A DNA stretch of 64,000 nucleotides from Gorsachius magnificus. Lineage: Eukaryota > Chordata > Aves > Pelecaniformes > Ardeidae. The stretch lies in contig CM067084.1 in assembly GCA_034008185.1 (NCBI GenBank), positions 15,085,385-15,149,384 on the forward strand, written 5' to 3'. Made by a program: the position numbers and the translations under genes. How positions within the stretch are numbered: the first letter of the stretch is position 1; the number at the start of each line of letters is the position of its first letter. Below the pieces are notes generated by a model. The model saw only the letters and a program-made list of their open reading frames with translations, had not been told where the DNA came from and ran no database searches. Positions 1 to 11,556 of the stretch are shown here, in pieces.

Positions 1-867
1 AAGTCCTGCCATTCATCTGTCTCCTGGCTTTAAAACAAAACTATAATCCATGGCCACGGCACTCAGCAAAAAAAAGAGAGTTATCAATTACAACAAGGGA
101 ACAAATATCAAGTCACTTCATACTTAAATGACAATTCAGTATGAAGCATAGTGGCATATGGTTGCCCTGAAAGCCTCTCTTACAGCTAGTGAAACAGGTA
201 AGTAAAGCAAAGCCCAACCAATTCAGTAAAACTCGGGAACTTAGCAGGATAGCTCACACACACTTCTGCATCTAGCCTATTAGCCAGCTACAAGGATAGA
301 AAAATATAGCTGGTGTACATATACAAACAGGGCAGAGACAGCAGAGCAGGCCTGTTCCCATGCTCTGTGGAACAAGCAGATGGAGGTAAACAGCGCTGGC
401 TGCCTGGGAAGGAACTCTCGTTTCGTTCCCAGTACAGCACCCCATCCCAGATGGGTCGGTCTGCCTCACTGTCCAGGTGAGACTTCTTCCTCCCAGTGCC
501 AACTGACTGACTTAGCTCTGCTTACCCACACTCCCAAAAGTTTCTTCTGAGGGATTGAAGGCATGAGGAACTGTTCATACAAAACAGAACAGGCGGAGCC
601 TGCTTGAAGTAACCTTCCTTTTGAAACTGAAAGAAAGATTTTGCCTGCTTCTCCAACAGATAAAAGTAATTTAGGAAATGAACCAGTCAGAGTTCTGCCA
701 CTGCTGGACACATGGAGGGATGGGATTCTGCCAAGAGAAGCATTCATGCTTTTAACCTTCACAGTCTGGGGGCCAGTTACAAAATGAGATAGTTGTGGGT
801 AGCGAAGACTATCTGTGAAATTTCAGTCTACCCCTCTTGGGAAAATGCCTCTAAATGTACTGGTTTG
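1..867. other. No gene recognised; possible distal 3' region of a minus-strand gene
   Basis: Reading frames of up to 98 codons occur on the minus strand, but none shows a recognisable domain or convincing splice borders. An AATAAA hexamer on the minus strand lies immediately to the right. If the candidate terminal exon at 1886-2074 is real, this stretch is either the end of its 3' untranslated region or lies beyond the gene. Confidence 0.4.
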
Positions 868-873
868 TTTATT
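868..873 (-). terminator. Candidate poly(A) signal AATAAA (distal)
   Basis: An exact AATAAA hexamer is read on the minus strand, about 1.0 kb downstream of the stop codon of the candidate exon at 1886-2074. A second AATAAA lies nearer, at 1654-1659. The hexamer is frequent by chance in AT-rich DNA, so this matters only if the upstream exon is real. Confidence 0.3.
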
Positions 874-1653
874 CTAGTTTTTATTATCAGTATCTTTTTT
901 GCTTAAATATGGTCCAGGGAAGCACATTTCTGAATTCTGTGGGTCGGTCTCATGTGTACAAAATAAATAAAAAAAACCAAACCGAGACAGGATGTCGCAT
1001 ATAAGTTCTACTATGTACAAATTCTTGCAATATCACTATGTGGCCTCCTTATATTTAAACTCACTTGTAGGACAGCTATTCAAACTTCACTGCCTGGGGC
1101 ATTCCAGTCACAATATTATTCAAAGGCCATTCATAAGCTGCTTACAGATCTTTAAAATAATGTCACAGGTCTGTTTTCAAAATACACAAAAGCCAGAAGG
1201 CGGAGAGTGAAGGTTGAAACAGCAGCCCTAAACTTTCTCCTCCTGTCCGTGCCTAAACATGATGGCATGCTCCACTGGAGATGTACACCTGCAATATACA
1301 GGCACAATGATATACACTACAGATGGGGTTTCAGTCCTAATGCTAATTTCATGGGTTGTTTTGCAGTTTAAGACAGACTTCTTAACCTGTTTTTCCTCAT
1401 AGTCCTTTGTAGCAATAAAATTGACATAAGGTACGTAGAAGAAAAAAATGGTGCTGAAAATTCATGGAAGGTCCTACTCCAGCTCACTGATGAGATTACC
1501 ATGGATAGACCTCCCCATTTACTAGGCAACCGGATGGTCGAACAGCACTTCTCTAACACATTGATCATCCATTCAAATGAAAGGTGAACTCCTTTAATGA
1601 GATTCACAGAAGAATTTAATTTACAAAACAAGTGTCCTTCAGACAGTCCTTCA

Positions 1654-1659
1654 TTTATT
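1654..1659 (-). terminator. Candidate poly(A) signal AATAAA (proximal)
   Basis: An exact AATAAA on the minus strand, about 230 bases after the stop codon of the candidate terminal exon at 1886-2074. It would give a short 3' untranslated region. It could equally be chance. Confidence 0.3.
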
Positions 1660-1885
1660 ATATTCCCACAAGAAAAATGAGTGGAAATATTAAAAATCAA
1701 AGACAAATGATTCTCAAGAAAATGCCAAAATTAAGTTTCTGCTAGAGTTGTATCATGGGATTTGAAGCATTCACTCATGCATTTAAAATTAAAACACAAC
1801 AGCAATCCCCCCAAACCCTCACCACCTTTCCTGTCTCCCCTTTTATATAGATAGACAGGGATAGCAAGCAGCCTGCAGATTAGTC

Positions 1886-2074
1886 CTACTTCTCAGACTG
1901 CGTTTCCTCTTTTGGCACAGGGAAGGTGCTGGGAGTCTCATCCCAGATGGAGCTGCGGCAGGGGAGCTGAGCCCCATGGCTGCTGGGTGGAAAGGGCAGT
2001 GGTGGGGGCCTGGCTTGTAGCTGCCGCTTCTCTGGACTCACCCTCTGCCCCAGCCTGACATACTGACTTGTCTT
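1886..2074 (-). CDS. Candidate terminal coding exon, proline-rich C-terminus, unknown gene
   Basis: Unnamed and tentative. Read on the minus strand, a strong acceptor (pyrimidine-rich tract ending CCACTAG) opens at 2074. It is followed by 62 sense codons and a TAG stop at 1888-1886. The stretch is clearly more GC-rich than its surroundings. In this phase-0 frame the product is hydrophilic, rich in Lys, Arg, Glu and Gln, with a proline run (ARPPPLPFPPSS) of the kind that binds SH3 domains; that binding is inference. A second frame, entered one base into a codon, is also open to a TGA at 1940-1938, so the true frame is unsettled. The phase-1 frame is the one that would join the weaker candidate exon at 4741-4835. 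Minus-strand poly(A) signals lie downstream at 1654 and 868. It could instead be a GC-rich non-coding exon or chance. Confidence 0.35.
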   Translation of the reverse strand, partial: KTSQYVRLGQRVSPEKRQLQARPPPLPFPPSSHGAQLPCRSSIWDETPSTFPVPKEETQSEK

Positions 2075-3020
2075 CTAGTGGAGGTACAAGAAGGAGAGAG
2101 ACAGCCTCTTTTATTCTGGCAATCTCACTGCACTTTCATTAAGATGCTGCACCACAGTATTTGTGAACAGAAAATAAAAATAAAATTGGAAAGGAGGAAA
2201 CAAAACCACTGCTTTGCTCAGCCTTCCCTTGTTTTCCACGTGCATCAGTACAACTGCTCATTTCAGCTCCGAGGTCCCATGTTTCCAAGGGTATTCAGGC
2301 TCCAAAATTCTACTCTTGTTTTTAAAGGAAGAGGGAGAAATATATTAACAAAGGTAGGCCCAAACCCAATTTAGGTTAGGGCAAGGAAAAAAAGAAGTGA
2401 GTGTAAGACTAAGGTAATCCAGCCCCTTTGAGGAGTCAGGCTAAAATTCTCGCTGCCAATACACACCTCACAGCCTCTTCCTCTCTTTGAGAGCTACTCG
2501 ACCCAAACAGGGCTGTCTGCTTTGGGAAACTGTGTCACTGTAATATACAGGGTCAGGCAACAAATTCTTAAAAATAGTATACAAAAGCAGCAAGAAACAT
2601 AGATCAGCTTCATTGCCAAGTCCAAATCCCTGCCAAGATGGGAAATACAAACTTCTTCGCTTTCCACTGTCTTCCTTCCCAATGCAAATAGACATGTGTG
2701 CACACGCAGACACACGTGGTTTTTTCCATTTCTTGTGGGCCATGAGTAGCTTGCAAGGTCTCCTCAGCCAACAGACATGAGTATCAATTTTTGCAGTGAG
2801 GAAATGAAAGCACTGGTGCAGAAAAACAATAACCCACACAATGATTTAATGAGAAGAGTGTTGACAGGGAGCCTTACTATTAAAATAGAGCATAATACAT
2901 GAGTACAGACCTAAGAGCACTCAAAAGGAAAAAAGTAATGTATACACATGCTCTCACAGTTATAATGATTTGCAAAAAGACAAGCCTCTAAAGGTGTACT
3001 AGGAGATCTGTCTCTTGTTT

Positions 3021-3041
3021 CACCAGCTTTAAAAGCTGGTG
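3021..3041. repeat. Perfect short inverted repeat (10-bp arms, 1-base spacer)
   Basis: The arms CACCAGCTTT and AAAGCTGGTG are exact reverse complements separated by a single A. I see no associated element or terminal repeat. It lies about 200 bases left of the solo LTR. Confidence 0.8.
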
Positions 3042-3248
3042 TAAAGAATGAAACTGGTGGCCCAGGGGTCAGTATAAGTATTTGTTCGTTTGAATCACTT
3101 ACTACTCAAGACAGAGAAAGAAATCCACATGCTACAAGTACACAGATCTTCCTCTCTCACACACCCGAGAAGTCATAAAGGCCTTTGAGGTTTCAGCGTT
3201 GTCTCAGAGAACCTTCCCTGGTACTTTCCCAGCATACTAATCTGCCAT

Positions 3249-3253
3249 GACTA
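3249..3253. repeat. Left target-site duplication GACTA of the solo LTR
   Basis: GACTA stands directly before the LTR and is repeated exactly at 4321-4325 after it. The 5-bp length suits ERVL- or ERV1-type integrases and fixes the element borders. Confidence 0.85.
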
Positions 3254-4320
3254 TATATTGGGTTTGCATGGCAAAGTTCTGGTAGCATGGGGGCTACAGG
3301 GGTGGCTTCTGTGAGAAGCTGCCAGAAACTTCCCCTATGTCTGACGGAGCCAATGCCAGCCAGCTCCGAGATGGACCCACGGCTGGCCAAGGCCAAGCCC
3401 ATCAGCGACAGTGGTAGCACTTCTGGGATAACATAGTTAAGAAGGGGAAAAAACTTCTGCAGAAACAGCAGCAGAGTGAGACGTGAGAGGAAGAACTCTG
3501 CAGACACCAAGGTCAGTGCAGCAGGAGGGGTTCCAGGCACCGGAGCAGAGATTCCCCTGCAGCCCCCGGTGCAGCCCATGGTGGGGCAGGCTGTCCCCCT
3601 GCAGCCCGGGGAGGCCCACAGGGGAGCAGATCCCCACCTGCAGCCCCAGGAGGACCCCACACCAGAGCAGGGGGTTGCCCGAAGGAGGCTGTGACTCTGT
3701 GGAAAGCCCGTGCTGGAGCAGGCTCCTGGCAGGACCTGTGGCCCCATGGGGAGAGGAGCCCAGGCTGAGGCAGGTTTGCTGGCAGGGCTGGTGACCCCGT
3801 GGGGAGCCACACTGGAGCAGGGACTGCACCCCGTGAAGAACTGCAGCCAGTGGGAAGGACCCATGCTGGAGCAGTTCATGGAGGACTGTCTGCCATGGGA
3901 GGGACCCCAGACTGGAGCAGGGGCAGAGTGTGAGGAATCCTGCCCCTGAAGAGGAAGGAGCGGCAGAGACAGCATGTGATGGACTGACCCCAACCCCATT
4001 CCCTGTCCCCCGCGCCGCTGGCAGGGAGCAGGTAGAAAAATCAGGACTGAAGTTAAACCTGGGAAGAAAGGAGGCGTGAGGGGAAGGTGTTTTTAAGATT
4101 TGGTTTTATTTCTCATTATCCTACCCTGATTTGATTGGTAATAAATGAAATTAATTTTTCCCCAAGTTGAGTTTGTTTTGCCTATGATGGTAATTGCTGT
4201 GTGATCTCTCCCTGTCCTTATCTCGACTCACAAGCCTTTTGTTGTATTTTCTCTCCCCTGTCCAGCTGAGGAGGGGGCTTTGGCAGGCACCTGGCATCTA
4301 GCCAGGGTCAACCCACCACA
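3254..4320 (+). mobile_element. Solo LTR of an avian endogenous retrovirus (about 1.07 kb)
   Basis: The sequence matches my memory of a common long avian LTR. It begins with a TGTATTGGG-like end (here TATATTGGG) and ends in CAACCCACCACA. Between them is a GC-rich middle of loosely repeated units with CTGCAGCCC and ACTGGAGCAG motifs. A consensus AATAAA sits near 4140 and a pyrimidine-rich stretch lies before the 3' end. Orientation is taken from the AATAAA and the terminal order. A perfect 5-bp duplication (GACTA) flanks it, and there is no second LTR or internal gag, pol or env sequence. It is therefore a solo LTR left by recombination. The GC-rich body produces spurious frames of up to 268 codons on the minus strand. 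Confidence 0.9.
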
Positions 4321-4325
4321 GACTA
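4321..4325. repeat. Right target-site duplication GACTA of the solo LTR
   Basis: Exact copy of 3249-3253, immediately following the terminal CCACA of the LTR. Confidence 0.85.
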
Positions 4326-4740
4326 ATAGAATAAAATTATGCAAAAAACCCCCCAGAAAACAAATTAAATAAACATTTCTGTAAGCTCCCACCCACAAAT
4401 GCAGAAACATCAAGAATTAGAATAATCTTCAGCTGGAGTTTGGATTGTTTCTCCTAGACTGTTGTTACCTTACAGTTGGCAGCCTCTAAGAAGGGCTCCA
4501 GATAAGAAGAGAATAGCACATGCAAAAGCTACATCTTAGGAAACTCTGAAGTGGCAAAAAGGATTAAATTTAAGCCCCGTGGACAAGGAATTTTATACTA
4601 ACACACACGAGTTTAGATTTTGCTGCTGCAGAGGACACCTTTTGCCTTTATGCAGCTTTGCAACTCCACCAACTTCAGCACTGAAAAGAAAAAGAAGCCA
4701 TTGAGCAGAAAGCTGTGAGGAACCAAAGCTCACTGCCTAC

Positions 4741-4835
4741 TTTCAGGTCTCTTGCCCTGAGGGTAACTTTGATAGTTGTAGAGAACCCGGGGAGAAGTAT
4801 CTGGAGACTCTGGATCAATGAGTGACAGATACGCA
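4741..4835 (-). CDS. Weak candidate internal coding exon, unknown gene
   Basis: Read on the minus strand, an acceptor (CTTTCTGTGATCATTGCTAG) is followed by 95 bases that are open in one frame (phase 2 in, phase 1 out) and then a GTAGGC donor. The 31 complete codons give a hydrophilic Pro/Ser/Tyr-containing peptide (for example SLIDPESPDTSPRVLYNYQ). The outgoing phase would join the exon at 2074 in its second open frame, ending at the TGA at 1940-1938. A 31-codon open stretch is common by chance and I do not recognise the peptide, so this rests on splice-site appearance and composition only. Confidence 0.2.
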
Positions 4836-7800
4836 CTAGCAATGATCACAGAAAGGTGTTAGCGACACCCCTGGACTACACAATTTTGTAAAGATGCTTG
4901 GGATTGGGCTGTCAACGCCTGGATTTCTTTAAGGAATACATTCATTTCAGCTGGAAATTTGGTGCTTTAGTTTAAATACCTTAATAAAGTGCTAATTCTT
5001 TCAAACTAAAAGTACATGTGAGACATGATAACATATTTGGGATCAAAACACAAGTCCAGTAATTCAACCAGCCAAAGTTTTGTACCAATGTTGCTAGACA
5101 TAGTTTACAGTTGACTACAAACATCACTTGGAGGGCAGAGAGAGAAGAATATACTTTTCCAACAGTTTAGCATTCTGAATACAAGGATGCAGCAGTGAAT
5201 TAGTATCATTTCTGAGCAAAACTGCAGTTCTGATAATCTACAATCAGTTGACATTTTTTTTTAAGTTCTTTTTCAACATTTTTTCTGAATATTCATGAGG
5301 TAACCAGATATGCACCTCTTGGAGCCCTTCCATCATTATGCACAAATAGTTTTGTTCAATATACAAAATATGATTATACCCAGCGTCTGGCTTTTAATTA
5401 CTTTTAAAATGAGAGAGAGAGAGCAAACCCACTTTAAAATTGTGTATTCTACTCAGGGGAAGATTTGAAATGCCAATCAAGTCAAGTGTCATCCAGGAAA
5501 TAAGACACAGAATGAAACAGAATCCAGAGACAACTCCGAACATTTAAATCAGAACCTTTGAGGACATTATCATGACAACCAGGCAATAAAACTCAGGATT
5601 ACCAACACAGAACAAAAATCAGGTGTGAAATCAACCTATAATGTTTTTGCAAGTACAAAATCCTAGACCAGCATACCAGTGCAAAAATATTTCATAAAGC
5701 TTTAGACTGTAATTAGTTTTTACAAATATTTTTTCTCATCTGAGACTTATTCTACGCCTTGGTGAGGTTTTTCATAAAAATGACACACTGAGACTCATCT
5801 GTGATCAATGTAGTAAAACACAACTAAGAGTATTTCTGTAAAAGGTCATTTTCATTTGTTTTTATAATTGATAAATATTAATTTTAGGCTGAAATTCAGG
5901 AAATTTTATTTGTTTGAGGGATAATTTGCAAATGATGTTTAAGACCTGTACTGTGAGTCTGTCAGAGCTAGGTTTCACTCAGAAGATATTCTTACTGACT
6001 GCGTTAAATGTAACTGCACAATGTGTTCTGATGAAATAATCAAACAGTTGTCACCCACAACATAGAGGTTATCTGGTAACACCCCACAGTCCTGGAAAGA
6101 CTTCCTCTTCTCTTTTCCCTTCCTTCTCTTTCAAACAAACAATCCTTTGCAACATGGCAAACGTAGAGAACAGGAGAAAATATGAGCAACAATTTTAGAA
6201 CAGTAGAGAAAAATTGCATTTTATTACCCTTATCAGCTCAGATATTTGTGTATTCAGCTTCCTAATCCTGAGAATGAATTGTAGTCCTCCCACAGTAGTA
6301 ATTTACTTCATAGATAAAAATACCTGAGTAGAACAACAGCTCTTCAGCTGTTATAAACACAGCTCTCATAGTATGAAACAGTTCCCTTAAATATCCTGTC
6401 TGCTCAAGTGGCAACATCAGATATTTCAGAGCTGTTTGAAAAATTCAAACATGAAAACCAGAAAGGAAACAAGATTTTTTTTGATGACTGGGATAAAATT
6501 AAATCCAAATCCTTATGGTTATTTCGTGTGAAACTAAAACCAATAAAAGGTTTTGCAAAATAAATATTTGGCTGCCTTGTAACTAACTAACTGATGAGAC
6601 GTCCCTGCTCCTCAGACTGTCAGTTTATCAACTGCACCAGACAATTCAAAACACTTGAATTTTAAGGTGTTTGGGTTTTGCTGCTTTTTTTTTTTCTTTA
6701 TTTCCCCTCACCCTTCAAGAGCCTCAAACTGAAGATTACACCCTTGCATGAAGGAATGACACTGTAGCACCTTCCATAAATGCCATTTCCTGACAGCAGA
6801 TTTACAGTTTCTTGTGAGTAATTGTTAGTGACCATAATCTCAGGGGATTTGTTTGGCATCTGGTTCTCATTCAGGTTTACCTGAATTGCTGTTCCAAAAG
6901 GGTAGTTGAGGATCTGAAGTTATTCCCTGCTAGCTTCTTATAGTACCCAGTGCTTTGATGCCTTGGGGAAAACACTTTTACATCTATTTTCTTACCTTAA
7001 AATATTTTACTTAATTCTCACCCCTGCCTCCCTTCCCTCCTCCCCAGTGATGTAGGTTTGACTAGTTACCCTGTCTCCCATCTGAAGTTGTTTCAGGTTC
7101 TGCTTGAAATCACAGTGATACTACACATCTTTTCCCTCTGACCCTTTGGTCCTATACTTTATGGCCATTCCTTCTTCATAGCCTAACATCTCCTATAGCT
7201 TTCTGGGAGCATACCAATAGCTTTCCTTTCCACAGTGTTTTGTTTTGTTCTGGGTTTTTTTAGGTTAGTTTTTAGAGGATGAACTTCTGATAAGGAACAC
7301 TGGAACAAAATCAACTATTTAAAAAGCTGTGTGTGTAAGTGTAAATAAGACACTGTTGCACCGAAATAATTTTGGCTGACGTTTGTAAAATATTTACTAT
7401 AAAAGCAGACTAATTTTGCAGTCTGAAACAACATGGTTTAAACCAATTTTAAGCAGCATTGCAATGCCATCAAACAGCCACCAGATGTGAGAATTTGTTA
7501 CACAGGCTAAGAGTGATTTAGACTTGGACTCTGAACACCTGGCTATAGAAGTAACTGGTTCCAGCTACTTCTTTCTGCAAATATTAACAGAAAATTAGAA
7601 AATTATTTGGCCATGGTGAAACTTCTTTCTAGTTACAGGCAAATATTCCTTCCAAGCAAAACTTAACAAATTTTTAAAAAAAGAAAACAAAGGAAAAGCA
7701 AGTAGGCATTTTATCTTAAAAATCTTGCCATATTTTACCTGTAAAATCTCAACTACACTGAACTTTCACAAAGAATGAAAAATCAGTCTTGCAGTGTCAA

Positions 7801-8511
7801 AGCACATTTTTTTCAGCTGTCTCTGTATGTAGGAACCATGAAGTCATCAGGCTGAGGAAATTTTGGTCACTTTTATGTGATCAGGATTACTATAAGAGAT
7901 ATCCAAATGTCCTATTTAGCAGTAGGGCCAGATACTCCTTAATTAGGAAAGAGATCTTCCCAACCTGCTATCGTGTTGTCTGAGGCTTGCAGTGGTATGG
8001 CCTCACTAGCTTTCACCAAACTAAGCTGCTGTGAATTGGAAAGGAGATCAGCAACAGTCACTGTGCTCACAGGCAAACTTTGGGGGCCTTTTGCCTGCCT
8101 TCCAGCCACGTAACTATTTGGATTTAGGCTTGCAGAATGGTACATTTCAACACCACAACTACCTGGACATCTTCACCAAGCCCTGGGTATTCTTCCTTAG
8201 AATTCACATATTTTTAAGTGAAGCATCAGTGTCTTATCTGATATAGAGTTGGGGTGATACGCTGGACTAAGGTCACTAGAGTAGCCTGCTTTATGTAATT
8301 GATCCCAGGTTAGCAATTAAATTCTCTCAAGAAGTCTTAATGACTGTTGTACTATCACTTTTCACTGATTACAGCGCATCTCCTTTTAAGCCTCTTTTTG
8401 CTTGTATGGAGACATCGGGACTTCATCATAATGGAAAAAAAAAGTAGTTAAAAATCACACAGATCTCTTTCACCAAACTTCAAAGAATAATAAGATACAT
8501 TCCCCCCCCCC

Positions 8512-8525
8512 CCCCAGCCTTCTCC
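8512..8525. repeat. Poly-C run (C14)
   Basis: Fourteen consecutive C residues on the plus strand. The length is prone to polymerase slippage and assembly error. Confidence 0.95.
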
Positions 8526-11500
8526 AATTCTGGGGTTTATATCCAATCTTAACCTCACAAATTCACAAATCACACTACTTCCATCACTCTATTACAACCA
8601 ACATTTTCCCTTGCAGTGCATACACATTTCTATACTTCCTGAACACAAGCCACTGCCTCCCATGCAGAAGACTTCTACCACCTCGCAAAGGTTCACTGGT
8701 ATTTGGATTGGCCCACATCTTTGGGAAGCTCAAAAGTTTATGAACATGGCAATTATAACAACCCTCCTGAGCAAACTGAAAACAGTCTCCTGGGGATGGT
8801 GGATAGTGCAGCAATGCAAGAAATTGTCTGTGTGTCTCTGGCTGAATCCACAATGTTTCCTAACTGAGGGGTCTAGATGATGATCACTTACAGCCAAGTA
8901 AGTTGTATTCTCTGGCACTTAAAGCCTCCTTTGGAGAGAAAGACATTAATATTTCTGAGCAAGTACAAGATATTTTTAGCAGTATTTTGCTGTAGACAGG
9001 GTGTAAGGACATTGGCAGATAAATTTCCAGGCATACAAGTGTTTGTATACAAACATGCCCAAAACCGCCCAAATGTTTGTTTTTTTTTTCCTCAGTTGAA
9101 TTAGTTGGAGATATTATCTCTACCTATGAACTTCTTCCTGACAGGCATCTTTGGCATTCTGCCTTCTGGACCATTCTCTTAGTTAGGTCTCATTCATGCC
9201 TGTTGTCCAGGGCTGGTGCCACACTGTGTTTCCCCAAACTGGCAAACTTGGGTATATTTTCTTCTGGATTAAAATCAGTGGCACAAGACAGATCTTCATG
9301 ACCCTGCAAGCAGGGCTGAACAGGAGCTTCTGCGGCTGTCACAGACCACCACATCCTTCCTCTTGGTTCCCTAGCTGGGCACCTCCTCTCAGGCTCTGTA
9401 GACTGGCTTCCCACGGCAAATCTACATATAATTTTTGGAAATGCTACTTGGAAAGGATGGCAAGGCTGACAATGACCTCCTAAGACCAGCAGTTTAGCAG
9501 TTCCACTAATATGTTAATTCTAGGCAACATCATATTTCAGAGTGATATTTTCCCTCTGTTATTACCCCATGAAATGCCAGTAGTGCTGTAGCACCTGCAC
9601 TAATGCTCTAAAACAAGTTCACCGATTCAAGATGCTTGAATGATGCTTCAATCACTCTGAAAACGAGGGAGAATGGGGTTTCAGCTGAGCTGACCTCTCT
9701 AATTATGTGAGACATGCTCAACCAATTAGCGACACAAGATAAACACCATTAGACATACACCATTGCATACATCTTAACACACATATCTTCTCAGAGTAAC
9801 ACTTCTCTGACAGTCAGGTAGAACAAAAGGTGCCCTCTTCATGAGAAACCTGTGAATTAAAATACAGGATTGACAATGGCTCATTTCCTAATATCCATCA
9901 AATTTGCGTCAGCCAGTTTGAAAGTATTTCCTTCAATCCAAATATTTCAGGCTGCTTTGCTGAAGAGATGAAGTTTCCTCAGTAATAAAATCCATAGTTT
10001 TCCTTGTCTTCCATTTTTCTCCAAGTAATGGTTAATATTCAGAACAATCCTTTTGACAGCCTTTGTAATGAGACGTCAGAAGAACAGCAAAGAAGGATCA
10101 ATAAGGATGATTATGGAGAAGGTTAACAGCCCAAAAGATCACATTTCAAGGAGTTAAACATGCTGTTGTTGCAATAATGGAATAAAAAAAGGGTTTAGTT
10201 CCTTTGACGGTTTACAGTATAACTTGTAGAAAATGGATTTGTTTGCCATTGTTGCTTATTGCTAAACTACTGCAACTACCAGAAAAGCAGCTAGAAAACC
10301 TCTGTGGCTATGCTCTCTCCTTCGGTAGAGCGCTGTACCTTTTTTAGTGTATTCTCAGAAGTTGCAGGAAGTAAGCATTCTTTATTGTCCGTTCAAAACT
10401 ACATATTGCTGCATAAAGAAATGTAAGTTGTCTTAGTGGTGCTGAAAACAGTAAAATATTTTTTTCTTTTGGCTTAACACCTTTCCTGGGGCCATTCTGC
10501 CACCTGCCTACAGCTGAACAGAACTGTAGAGAATACCATTAACACTCACATAAGCTAAACATGTTATACATACACAAAAACATAGGTTGAAGGCATAAAC
10601 CATTTATGACTTTATCTATATCGTCAGGAACATATTCCTAAAAGTTTTAGTCAATTGATAGAAAAGATGCAACTGAGGGAAATTGCTGCAATAATTTGTG
10701 GGATAGAACCTCACCTGAGACATTCATGTAACAAGCAACTCTCACAGCCATCATCTTTGACAGCTGTCAGATTCTTCAGCTTGAGAATTTTCTGTTTGCC
10801 AGCTGGGTGTTGCTCATCTGCCCCCTTTTAAATGCCTTTAGAGATTACCTCACCATGTGAAGAAACGTCTTGCTATTCCACTGCCTCTCAAAAAAAAACA
10901 TCCTTCCTTCACGCTCTCTGGGAGGCACAAATTGTGTAACCCCTGAAAGTGCAGAAATACCCCAACTTTTCTTCAAATAAATTTTCAAGGCTGGTTAGGA
11001 AAGAAAACAAAATACAAGGCTTTCTTCAATTTTTACTTCCAAAGTTGTCTCACAGGTGTTATATATTATTTAGGAATATGGATTCTTTGATGCAGAGATT
11101 ATAGTTATTGAAATAGTGCTGGAAAACAGGCAATTTGGAAACAGATTTCTCTGGACATCAAATGAGAATGAATGCAGATGGATGAAAAGTAGTAGTGTCC
11201 AGATGTAATTTACATCAAGTTTTAAAAATTACTTTTAGAGAAATATAGTCCACTTATAGCATATATCTCAGCTGAATTTCTAACATCTTTTACAACAACT
11301 AAACTCCATCTTATTCATGTTTACATAGTGAATAACCCTGGACCTTGGGTAAGACTCCAAAACATGCCATACAAGTAAATAGGTGTAATACACAGTAACA
11401 GTAGAAAGACATCTTTCCCCCCTCAGTGTGTCCTGAGGGGGGAAAAAAAAAAGCTAACTCAGGGGAGGCAATCACATGCTCCCAGAATTTGTTTTGGTAC

Positions 11501-11540
11501 AGCATGGCCACACCTGCTTTTTACCCAAGAAATCTTGTGC

Positions 11541-11556
11541 AAAAAAAAAAAAAAAA
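11541..11556. repeat. Poly-A run (A16)
   Basis: Sixteen consecutive A residues. I see no flanking retroposed gene or target duplication that would make it a retrogene tail. Confidence 0.95.

Noticed and set aside
3193..3999. 268-codon minus-strand reading frame
   Set aside because: It lies almost wholly within the GC-rich solo LTR, on the opposite strand to the element. Several overlapping frames are open there at once, as expected from composition.
6700..6945. 74-codon minus-strand frame ending beside AAATAAAG and an A run, resembling a retrogene 3' end
   Set aside because: AATAAA directly abuts the A run instead of preceding it by 10-20 bases. No target duplication is visible and the frame length is near chance.
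7939..9483. Cluster of frames on both strands at 7.9-9.5 kb
   Set aside because: They overlap on opposite strands, share no consistent strand or phase, and show no recognisable protein or zinc-knuckle pattern on close reading.
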